Source of the DNA: Mesodorylaimus sp. YZB2_4
Taxonomy: Eukaryota > Nematoda > Enoplea > Dorylaimida > Dorylaimidae
Assembly: GCA_030248295.1 (NCBI GenBank)
Contig: JASANH010001643.1
Location: 682,001 to 746,000, forward strand
Reading direction: 5' to 3'
DNA: 64,000 bases
A program made the position numbers and the translations under genes. Shown here piece by piece: positions 36,819 to 47,505 of this stretch. The notes below the pieces were generated by a model. The model was not told the DNA's origin. It made no database searches and was given only the letters and a program-made list of their open reading frames with translations. Numbering within the stretch: position 1 is the stretch's first letter; every line of letters starts with the position of its first letter.

Positions 36819-39800
36819 ATGGACGTGGAAGAGGCAGTCTTGTCCGACGCGCTGGTCGGTGCCGAAGTGGACGAGGTTGGCGAGAAGATTGGAGAAAATC
36901 GATACGCAAGTAGGTGCTGACAAGGGGACATTGAATGTGGGGGATGAGTACGGGGTGAGGTAGGACTGATGGCACTCGGACAGGTAGCGAGTTACGTTGA
37001 AAGCTGATACGGCTGCCCTTTCATTATTAGGGGGGGGGGGGAGGGCAAAGATTTGACGAGATTGGTTCACCTTTAGTTGTCCGTACGAGATACGAGTTCT
37101 GGAACGTAGTGGAGGAAGATGACGGATGCGGGTCGAGTGATTCGAGTGATGGAACGCTGGACGATGAAGGCGATCTCAAAGTCAGGAGGAGACCCAAATG
37201 TCGAGATTTTCTGGTGATAGGTATGTGAGTGAGCATATGGCAAGTTCTTGCATGGGCTGTTCTAGTGTTATCACCCGATATAAGGGATATGGAGGGGATT
37301 GACCAAGATAGGGAATCCTGTCTTAAAAAAATTTTGGGGGTTGGACCTCGTGCCGTCCCAGTTCCCCCCCCCCCCCCCGGGCCATCCAACCTGTTCTCCC
37401 TATAGCCGGCCAGCAGTCACGATATGGTAAGCGAGGCCGTGAGGTTACCAGCTCTCACGGCAGCTTCCCTCTGCGTGTCTCCACTGGAAGCACCTCCACA
37501 CGAAGGCATCCTGTGCCAGAACCAGCATCCCAGGATGATACTGGGCGAGAAGGGAGGGATCTCCCCGACTGGTGCTCGGGAACCTGTTCCATAATTCTCT
37601 ACTCCGTCCCTTGACGGTACCGGGTGAGTCGCCCAGAGCCAGGTGTGCAAGCGACGGACTTACTAAACTGCCGTCGAAGACTGGTTCCCATTCTGAGAAC
37701 AGGCTTACTAAACCTGGTCAGGGTTGCTGGCGCATGCAATGCGGGAGCAACGCCTACCAACTGAGCTACCGCGTTTCAGTCGGGATATGACATCCTGCCC
37801 ATCCTTATCTCTCATGGTGGGCATACATGCCGACGGTCTGAACTTTAGCCTATAATTGCGCAATCCCCCTGACAAAATTGGTGCGAAATCCCTAAATTTT
37901 GCTGTTTTGGTGCGCAATCCCTAAATTTTGCTGTTTTGTTGCGCAATCCCTAAATTTTGCTGTTTTTGGTGCGCAATCATTGAATTTTGTCACTTTTGGC
38001 TCGAAATCCCTAAATTTCGCTGTTTTTGATGCGCTATCACTGAATTTTGCCGTTTCTGGCTCAAAATCACCAAATTTCGCTGTTTTTTATTGAGCAGTCA
38101 CTGAATTTTGCCGGTTTTGGCTCAAAATCACTAAATTTCGCTGTTTTAGATGCGCAAGGGGCCATCCATAAAGGACGTCCACCAAAAAATGCGATTTTTC
38201 GACTCCTCCTCCCCCTATCCACACTTCATCCGTTTCGCTCGGACCCCCCTTAAAAATGGACGTCCACTTGAGCAGGGGACCCCCCCCCCCCCCCCCCCCC
38301 AAGGAAAATAGTCTCTTCGAAACAGCATTGCTCCCAGCATCGACTGATCCGCCGAAATGATGGGTCATTCAGTCTTCAGTTTGATTCGACTGCTGCATCA
38401 GCCGGACTGGGAACTAAAATTTTGCGCTCTCTTTTTGAAAATGTGTCCACATCCAATTTAAAACTTCTCTAATTTTCCTCCAAACTCAGAATTGAATCCC
38501 GCTTTAGGTGCAAGGTAGTGCTCCTGAGTTTTTGGAGTGGTTTGATGGACAGTGACAGCGAGGAAAGGAAATATAGGGCAGGCTGCTGGGAACCTTATCC
38601 ATAAAAATATTTCTTGAACGGATCACCCAGATCGAGATCGGGACTCACGTCGAGGGTCGGATCAGTCAGTGCTATAATTGGGCAACATCTCTGACCTCCC
38701 GATGGCCCCCTAGCGCCTGGAATCCATCGCCCTGGATGGGGAGGTCGGCCCGTGGTTGATGTTTCAGCCACAGATGTAGTCGCTCTCTCTCACAGTCAGA
38801 GTACTTGCCCAGCAAACCCCCTCTCCCACCCCTGCAGGACTTGGTTACCACGACACCAGATTGAGCGACAAAGCCACTGGCAGCACCACTAAAATCGTTT
38901 TATCCGCCTCAGAAAAAGAGAAGCCAAAAGATATGAAAAATGTTTGGGAAAACTGGAATATAATCGACCTGAGTCCTTGGATAGTCGTTTCATTTCATGA
39001 TTTCAATATTGGTAATTTTACTCGTATCTCTAGCGTTAACATTACGATGATTGCGATAATTTTCCGAGATAACCCGCCGATTTTGTGAAGTGTACGTCCA
39101 CTTGGCGGCAGCCTACCCCCTCCTCCATCCATTTCCGTCCACTTTCCGCTCACCCCCACCCTTCCCCCTAGGGTAGACGTCCTTTATGGATGGCTCCCGA
39201 TCTCTAAACTTTACCATTTTTCGCTCAAAATGACTGAATTCCGCTGTTTTTGATGCGCAATCGCTGAGTTTTGCCATTTTTGGCTCAAAATCACAAAATT
39301 TCGCTGTCTTCGATGCGCAGTCACCGAAGTTCGTAATTTCTTGGTGAACCTGTGCGGTTCATTTTTACTACAGTCATTACGGAAGCACGTGATTACCACG
39401 CGTTACCAGTAAACAGTAACAATTGCGCAGCGGAGGCGAAAGCACCTTCAACGAATGATACGCACCAGAGCAGGCAAAAGCTGGAATAGACTGCGCAAAA
39501 TTTGCTTATGCGCGCAGAATGAAGGGGAATTTAAAAAAAAATCTTCTCAGCCGCGACTGCGCAATCCCCCGCCTTTTTTTCAAAATTTTCAAAAATTTTG
39601 AAGGTGAGCCTATAATGATTACAGGCTATTATAGGGTGTCGGCATGTATGATGGTGGGGGGGGGGGGGGTCAGAGAGTGACCGACAGAGTCTTTTGACCT
39701 AATTGATGCCTGAAACATCACCCTGACAGGTAACATGCTAAGTTGCTTGCTCCAGCAGAGGATCGATTGTCAACCTGATTTCTACAGTGAGTAGGGGATC

Positions 39801-41660
39801 GGGTCACAGTTTCGAGACAATGGCTTCACCTGCCATGTTGGCAAAAGCACAAGAATTCAGTAAGACTTGTAGACTGACTGTGTTCCCTTGCAGATCACAC
39901 AATGGCAACGACATTGGCCGACGTCGGACTGCAAGTAAGACACTTAGCATTGTAAATAAGCCTGGCATGTATGGGCAAGAGTGCAGTTACCCTGGGCGAG
40001 GCGAGGGTCCCTGGGCGTACATCTGCAGCTGAAACATCAGCCCGGGGGGGGGGGCTGCGTTTTCCAGCTAGGGGAGATCAATGATTCTCTCCCACTGGCC
40101 GGACCGGACACGAGGATTACATCCATCCTAACCGTGTTCGATTTCAGGTTTGGCACGGCGCTCTGCTTCTGTGCGATTATGTTTTATATGGCCGAGACCA
40201 GATTCGAGGCAAAGTTGTCCTCGAGTTGGGATGTGGTTCTGGTATGACTGCAATATGTGCCGCCATGGCTGGGGCGGACGTGGTTTATGCCACAGGTAGG
40301 AGGGCTGTGATAATTGCGAGGAAAGCTGTCCCTCGCCTGGTGGAACACTGATCCCCAGCAAATACTGCCGACTGAAAGCTCTTCATAAACGTCCTGGTCC
40401 ATACTGTTGATGCCAGTGTGGTGGTTTGGCGTTCGTCTACCCGCCTCTCGCTTGGCAGCACGAGGCGGTCTGGTGATGGTGGTCGGCTTGCGAACCATGA
40501 ACCCTTGCTGACTTAGGCCGCCAGGCCGTGGGTGACTCACCCGGTACCATCGAGAAAGGGAAACCAAACGAGTAGCAGTCTCGGCTCTCGAACAGCCCCT
40601 GGGTTCACAGCCCACCCGTCGTATCAGGAATCTACATAATATTTAGTCCAGGGTGCCTCATGTAGATGTGCTTCAAGTGAAGACACAGAGAGAAGGTGTG
40701 TGTGGCCTGTCACCACACAGCCTCGTATAAGTTTTGACTGCTGGTCGACTAGGGGTTGAACAGGCTCAAGTGGGCGGAGTTAAGAATGTAAACAAAGGCT
40801 GGTACATCTTGGACAAACTGACAGTTTGTCCAAGATGCAGCACTGTACTCTGTCATCTAGCCTTTGCAGATCGACGTTTGGCAGGGCCGCCAGTCGCAAG
40901 CATGCTTTGCTGACTCGCTTCCATTTGAGCACCCCTTAGACCAGAAGTGGTCGCGGACTACCATCACCTTGAGGGTACCGATCCATTCCATAAACTGCAT
41001 CATCTTTCAGACTCCGATCCCAAAACGCTGCAAATGACAGAACGCAACGTGCACCTGAACCAGTCTCTCCTGCCACACCAGGGAGCGACCATCAGACCAA
41101 GACCTCTGGATTGGCGGCAGCCACTGGCCGATGCCTCATCGTGCTGGCCACTAGCCGATCAAGACTGCTTCGGCCAAGCGTCCGTCATCCTGGCGGCCGA
41201 TGGTGAGTTCCTTTGCTCCTCCTCCTCCCCTAACTCATTCCTTGTTTCAGTGATCTACGACCCGGATCTCAACGAAGCGCTGTTCACCATGATCGAGAAG
41301 ATATGCGAAGGAAGGACACAGGACACAGTTGTCCTGGTCAGCCTTGAGAAGAGGTACGTGTTGTTTGCCGCGTTAGCAACAGCTGCTAAGCCTGTCTTTA
41401 TCTCGCAGATACAACTTCACCCTCGCCGCATTGGACGTTGCTTGTCCAGCATACACCCACTTCCTCGCCTGGATGGAACAGGTTCAGGCCAAAGGGTGGT
41501 CGGCCGAAAGAATGGTTACGAATGATGTGCCCGTTTGCTTCAGTTATAGACGATCTGATGACATGGTACGATGGAGAGGGCATGCATTTTCGGGGATATC
41601 ATTCCATTTTCATTTCAGGAACTATGGAAACTAACAAGGGCCGCAGTCTGTATTAGCTAG
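36819..41660 (+). CDS. METTL22: METTL22, protein-lysine methyltransferase
   Basis: Eight exons: 36819-36909, 37077-37220, 39894-39934, 40148-40295, 41011-41202, 41251-41353, 41409-41565, 41619-41660. METTL22 belongs to the seven-beta-strand family 16 lysine methyltransferases; human METTL22 methylates KIN17. Evidence: DEGDLKVRRRPK in exon 2, HTMATTLADVGLQVWHGALL, the SAM-binding motif VVLELGCGSGMTAICAA, SLEKRYNFTLAALDVACPAY and the terminal ELWKLTRAAVCIS. The 2.67-kb intron 37221-39893 carries a SINE, a minisatellite and a TIR element. The intron 40296-41010 carries another SINE. The start ATG (MDVEEAVLSDALVGAEVDEV) is 13 nt after TTTCAG. AATAAA is at 41676. The catalytic DPPY-like motif in exons 5-6 reads VIYDPDLNEALF, as in other METTL22 proteins. 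Confidence 0.93.
37321..37780 (-). repeat. tRNA-headed SINE, family A (minus orientation)
   Basis: Reading the minus strand from 37779, the head is CGCGGTAGCTCAGTTGGTAG (a tRNA A-box region), then GCCAGCAACCCTGACC. The body and tail are shared with 60785-61168: AGTAAGTCCGTCG, GTGTGGAGGTGCTTCC, GTGGAGACACGCAGAGG and GACTGCTGGCCGGCTA. The tail ends at an A-rich stretch near 37325. A C15 run interrupts the tail. It sits in the big METTL22 intron. Confidence 0.75.
37868..38158 (+). repeat. 33-bp minisatellite, left part
   Basis: About nine units of the type GTGCGCAATCCCTAAATTTTGCTGTTTT, with variants (CTCGAAATCCCTAAATTTCGC, GAGCAGTCACTGAATTTTGCC). Units alternate between GCGCAATC and CTCAAAATC starts. 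The array is cut by the TIR element at 38159 and resumes at 39198. Confidence 0.9.
38159..39197. mobile_element. TIR element inserted in the minisatellite
   Basis: The left end GGGGCCATCCATAAAGGACG is matched by the right end, whose reverse complement reads GGGAGCCATCCATAAAGGAC. Subterminal repeats of GGACGTCCAC occur at both ends. No transposase was found. It carries a C20 run at about 38281 and a nested fragment of repeat family B at 38735-38775. The element is about 1.04 kb. No clear target duplication was seen because the host is itself repetitive. Confidence 0.75.
38735..38775 (-). repeat. hairpin repeat family B, fragment
   Basis: The minus strand reads CTACATCTGTGGCTGAAACA followed by TCAACCAC, matching GTACATCTGCAGCTGAAACA followed by TCAGCCCG at 40018. 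It is nested within the TIR element. Confidence 0.55.
39198..39340 (+). repeat. 33-bp minisatellite, right part
   Basis: Continues the array interrupted at 38158: about four degenerate units such as GATGCGCAATCGCTGAGTTTT and GGCTCAAAATCACAAAATTT. Decay increases toward 39340. Confidence 0.85.
39960..40125 (+). repeat. hairpin repeat family B, copy 3
   Basis: AGCCTGGCATGTATGGGCAA, GTACATCTGCAGCTGAAACA, a G-run in place of the usual GGGGTTG, then CCAGCTAGGGGAGATCAATG and ATTCTCTCCC. It ends 22 bp before a METTL22 exon. Confidence 0.65.
40412..40800 (+). repeat. tRNA-headed SINE, family A (copy 2, + orientation)
   Basis: The head around 40423-40490 resembles the copy at 18195 (GTGGTTTGGCGTTCGTCTAC). 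It then has CCGTGGGTGACTCACCCGG, CACAGCCCACCCGTCGTAT, and a tail with GAAGACACAGAGAGAAGG and TTTTGACTGCTGGTCGACTA. It lies in METTL22 intron 40296-41010. Confidence 0.7.
40805..40837. repeat. perfect 16-bp palindromic hairpin
   Basis: CATCTTGGACAAACTG, one A, then CAGTTTGTCCAAGATG. An outer pair CAAAGGCT (about 40795) and AGCCTTTG (about 40858) flanks it. It is in a METTL22 intron, immediately after the SINE. Confidence 0.9.
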
Positions 41661-41675
41661 AGTGGACATAAGTTC

Positions 41676-41681
41676 AATAAA
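41676..41681 (+). terminator. poly(A) signal of METTL22
   Basis: AATAAA 16 bp after the stop codon. The convergent RPS2 stop is at 41903. Confidence 0.7.
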
Positions 41682-41902
41682 GATCCACAACTTTATTTCC
41701 CTATCATACCTTTAACAAATTCAACGCTCGCGAGTCAATGATTCTTCTCTCAACCGCTCTCATTATTCAGTCTTTATCGCGAGTAATAACATCATTTCTG
41801 AACGCCACTTCACTGAAACGAAAGAGTAATGTTAAGAGAATGCAAGAGAAAGGGTAGAATCCAAACAGCATGAAGAGTGTAACTAGAAATTCCTTCTACC
41901 GA

Positions 41903-43139
<1,237 letters not shown>

Positions 43140-43958
43140 GTTTTAATCGTGGAATACTTTTTCAATGAATTTATATTTCTAGAAAATAAAATTTTTATGA
43201 AAAAGGCGAGTAAAATTTTTCCTTCCACTGCAACAGAGCAACAGCGATAAGACAAGACAAGAAGTACTACTCGCTGATGCTCAAGCTCACTAGTAAAAAT
43301 AAGTTTCAGACTCAGGCTGATTTCCAGCAATATTTTTCGACAATCCAACTCTGAAACGAAATTTATAGCCTTTGAAGTCAAAATCAACAATATTTTATGA
43401 TTATTTAGTCTAGAAACAAAAAACTGAACCATATCATAAAGTGTAAAGCCCCCAGTGTAAAATATGGTTGGGTCATTCTGGACCTTGGAATGGCGCGGAT
43501 TGGGAAACGCGTGAAGGGTATTACAATATTTGGAACTAAATCTCTCAAAGAACCATGACTCCCTGCATCTTCCTCACATTTTTAGCTCGAATCTTAATCC
43601 CATAGCTTTATCTCCACGTGACCAAAAATGGGAAGTCGAAATGTCATAAAGTGCTTGTAGCCGCACCTTGCTGTGCGCTGTACTTACGTCAAGCCGACGC
43701 TTTTATCGAAGGGAGCCCCTCCCATTTGCTGCAGTGTACTAGACTCTAGGCTCAGAGGGCGGTCTGCTGATGAAATTGGTTCTAAAAACTTTCATTCAAC
43801 GACCTTCGATTCAACATTCGGTTTTATTCGCTCTTCGTATTTTTGGTGTCTTTCTTCGGGCAGTACACGACGGCCCAAAAAATGTTTTGTCGTGATTATT
43901 CATTTTTGACTTGAATGCTTTATTGCAGTTTATAACGATTTCGTGCGGGTAGTATTTC
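43140..43958. other. divergent promoter region, RPS2 / SKI-like gene
   Basis: This 819-bp stretch separates two divergent genes. It is AT-rich near RPS2. TTGCAG at 43928 is an acceptor 30 nt before the SKI-like ATG. No other gene is seen. Confidence 0.5.
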
Positions 43959-46900
43959 ATGGAAGAAGCAAAGAGTGAGTTAGAATTTTGGGCTGTTTTT
44001 TGCGTTTTAATGAGATTTTTAAATTTAGACGAAGGAAACGGAGTAATCGATGCTCAATTCAATTCGCGGGATGCATGCTACACGACAAATTATTTGAATG
44101 GCGATGGATGTGTAAATTCGAATGACTGCGCTTCGACATGCAACGAATCGCAGAAAAGTAGGCTTTGGATTTTTATTTTTTAGAGTCTTTTCAGAGAAGT
44201 TTTCTTCAGGAATACCACCGCCATTGCTGGAACATATACCCGTAGCGGACGATTCATCAGAATCAATATGCCGGGTGGATTTGCCGAACGATTTGATTGT
44301 TTCGAGTCCAATGAAAATCTCGGACATTCTATCGTTGTTGCTGGAATCACCGGAGAAATCGGCAACAACCACGAACGAGATCGATCATATCACATCGTCG
44401 GGGATAGCCGATTTGGGAGTTTACGAAAATGGGATAAAACCGTTAAATCAATCAACGGGAAGTCAGCATCAGCTTTTACGACGATCTCGTTCTTGTCAGT
44501 TTGGCGAAGAGCGAAATTTAGGACGTCCAATACATTCGGTGAATGCGGACGTTTTGGACAAGAGCTTATTGATTCAACGGTCGAAATCATTGGACGACTT
44601 CCATGCCTCTCACCATTACCAACAGCCTACCTCTTCGGCCTCGATGCAGCCGTGGTTCCCGCCGATCTCAGTGTCAGCTCCAGCCGTCGACGCTCTCAAC
44701 GATTTGTATGAGGCTATCAGAGCCGATCAACAACAAGCCGGTCAACGTGTGGTGAATATTTTGGGTTATTCGTTGCCTTTGGTATCGGTCGATGGTGATT
44801 CGGCTTCGCACGTTTGCCTCACGGACGTTTTCCAGACATTTTTCAGTACGAGGCATTGGGATGAATTCAAAACGATATTGGAAAAGAATGGCATTCGTTC
44901 AGTTTCTGCTACTATGTCGTCAAACGACAATGTGTTCGGAATGCCGGAGATTGTTGACGCCATCGACGTGAAACAAGTGGAATCTTTATTGCTGAGCAAT
45001 CAAGCCAGGAAAGATGGTTTCGTACGGTGTGTTCGATTAAGTATGGACGGAAGCAATTCCAACATTGGATCAACTTCCACTGCGACTGGTGTCACAACTG
45101 AAAGTAAGATTATAATGATGCCAGAGCGACACGTTGGTGAATTGAGTAGCGGAATTCGAACACGTCACGCCGATCAATCGGACATAGTCTACGTAGAATT
45201 GGATGGTCAAACGTTGCCTAGCATTCTTTTGAATGGTGTACAATACGTTCGATTAGTCGACGTTCAACAGAAATTCTTTTCTCAAACAGTCAGCGATGAC
45301 AAACCACAACCATCGCCGACCATTGCAGCATTGGCCAAACAATTGCATTTGTTAAAAAATGCCTGCGCCAGTTTAAAAATCGACGTCTCGAAATGTAAGC
45401 CTAACGAAAAGGCTCGTATGGTCGTCTACGCTCATTCGTGTCATTCTAGCAGTTTACATATGATCGCCGCCGAACAACTGCCTCGATTAATTGAATATAT
45501 GAGGCATGGGAAGAAAAGATCTGGGAAAACTTCAGCTACCTCGAAAACGACGCTCGCGAAACGATCGACAGGATCCGGAATATTTAGTGGCAATGGTAAT
45601 TTACGTGTGTCGACCATTGATGATTATTCGTCAGATTTTTCGATATCGGCTTCGACACCGAGCGAATCATCGCCATTATCTAGGCCCGATTCTTTGGATA
45701 GCGGAAGTAGCACATCGGCCACGTCCGGTCTGTTCACAGCGCCGTCGTCTCCTATTTTGGAATCGATGTCGAAAAACGTCGGGTATAAGAGGCGGGCCAC
45801 AATGGACGGACGAAGTGGTGCGCAGACGAAAAGGACCAAGGCGTCATTACCGTCCTTTTTACAAGCTCGATCAAAAACCGGTTTGGGAAATGGAAACGTT
45901 AGCGGTTCGCCTATGTCGATTTGGCAAAACGGCCATTTGAAGAAGCATTCTAGTTCGGTCGAAAGTTCACCATCGCCCGTTTGTTTTAGTTTAGACGACT
46001 CGATAGCATTCGAAGGTGGTCCAATCGCTGGCGTCGTAGGTGAGTACACTGCAATGTGAATGGGACCTGGGGCTGGGTTTTTATGGTGGTCAGTCCAGGG
46101 CCAAGGTTCTGCCCAAAGCATATGCTTCATGGTTTGGGTCATGTCTGACTGGACTGCACTTGCAACCAAGCCTGGCAGAAATAGGAGGGAGGTTGCCGAC
46201 CGAAGTCAGCGGGACAAGAACTTTGACTGGAGCAGGCAGGTCTTGCGACTATACCTGCGGCTAAAAATTAACCTGAGGGGTTGACGTCTCTCAGCCATGG
46301 GAGAGTATCGATTACTCTCTCCTACTCGCCATGGGCGTAAGGGTTACACACTTCTACTCACTACTGGAATGCGGGGAGCGGAGACTGAGGAATAGCAGGC
46401 GAATGGGTATCTTCCATTTCAGGCTCGAGTACGGCTGGCTCAAGTTATTTGGTGAATCCAGCTGACGACATGACTTTGGGTCGCGATGAAGATAATCTCA
46501 TCGATGTGCTTACTCCGAAATCGACGATAGCGCCGTGTAAAATCGTGATGGATCATTCTCCGGCTTTACCAGTTGTGGTTTACAATCGACGCGGTTGTCG
46601 GGGCTCGGCTGGGAAATATTTTGATCATTTGTTCGTCAGCAAGAATGCGGCGTGCGTGTGGTGTTGCGGGTGCAAAGAATGGTTTAGTTTGTCGGAATTT
46701 CTGACTCACGTTCACGATCAGTCGGCCATCGTAGCGAACCCTCAATTATTCATGTGGGTATCGAACGTCAGGGATGCAAAATTGGATTTGTGGCGATCTT
46801 TACTTCAAAAAGCAAAAGCTTTTAAATTGAAACATCATTTGGGTTACGATTTACCTGAAAATTTTGGTGTAAAAGATGAAGAAGGGAAAGCATCGTCTAG

Positions 46901-47156
46901 CGTCAGCATTTCGATTCAAAGTGGACAGAATTTGTTGGCGAACGGGTGGCGACGATGTTCGCAGCCAGTAGTCCTCGGTGGGGCTCCAATACCCCCACCT
47001 CCGCCCGCGCTACGAAGACGTCAAGTTCGCGGAGACGCCTTCGTCGATGTAATGGAACGATTTTCAGTTTCGGCATACAAAGCCCCGTTGGCCGACGTTG
47101 TTGGCTTGCATTCGGAGGAGCATGAGAAGGCAGTCGAATCGGCTTACACTCCTTGA
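43959..47156 (+). CDS. SKI/SNO/DACH-like transcriptional regulator
   Basis: Four exons: 43959-43974, 44029-44157, 44210-46039, 46433-47156 (about 900 residues). The C-terminal region has the SKI-type SMAD4-binding (SAND-like) zinc pattern: YNRRGCRGSAGKYFDHLFVS, then AACVWCCGCKEWF, LTHVH, and a DLWRSLL helix. Upstream are two related copies of a DHD-like module, GYSLPLVSVDG...LTDVFQTFFS (about residues 235-265) and GQTLPSILLNG...LVDVQQKFFS (about 400-430). The middle is S/T-rich and low-complexity. SKI/SNO proteins repress SMAD-dependent TGF-beta transcription in the nucleus; worm DAF-5 is a member. Order and spacing differ from vertebrate SKI, so the assignment is to the superfamily only. Repeat family B occupies the last intron. 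AATAAA is at 47407. Confidence 0.68.
46120..46352 (+). repeat. hairpin repeat family B, copy 4
   Basis: AGCCTGGCAGAAATAGGAGG, GACTGGAGCAGGCAGGTCTT, ATTAACCTGAGGGGTTGACG, then CAGCCATGGGAGAGTATCGA and TTACTCTCTCC. This is the longest match to copy 1. It sits in the last intron of the SKI-like gene. Confidence 0.7.
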
Positions 47157-47406
47157 TCTTTTTTTCGTTCTTCATTTTGAGTCGAATATAAACGTGTATA
47201 GGTACGCCGCTTTTTTTTCTTGCGGTTAGTTTTCCTTGAATTCTTTTTGCCGTAAATAATTGCGCGTAGACAGGTTCATCCATTTTGTGTCTAGTTTTTG
47301 TGTTTGGCCATTTACTGTATGTGAAAGTGCACGTTGTAGTTTTATTAGTGAAAGTGCATCAAATAACATTTTCGAATCGAAAATACAAAAGAAGCGCACC
47401 TTAGTC

Positions 47407-47412
47407 AATAAA
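47407..47412 (+). terminator. poly(A) signal of the SKI-like gene
   Basis: AATAAA 250 bp after the stop. The opposing gene's stop is at 47506 and its own reverse AATAAA may be 47341-47346, so the 3' UTRs may overlap. Confidence 0.55.
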
Positions 47413-47505
47413 ACTGGCCGTCAAGAATGGAAGAGTCTAGTGCTGATGCCAATTTGAGCGTAAATACTTTTATACAGTGCAAAGAGAACACGTTGAACAA
47501 GGCGA

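Noticed and set aside
37027-37389. Minus-strand ORF opening with a glycine run
   Set aside because: It reads a C-run and a METTL22 exon in antisense.
37868-39340. CRISPR-like array
   Set aside because: The repeats are contiguous degenerate units without unique spacers, in a eukaryotic intron.
43140-43440. Minus-strand extension upstream of RPS2 as coding
   Set aside because: The frame differs from RPS2, whose ATG at 43139 gives the expected N-terminus.
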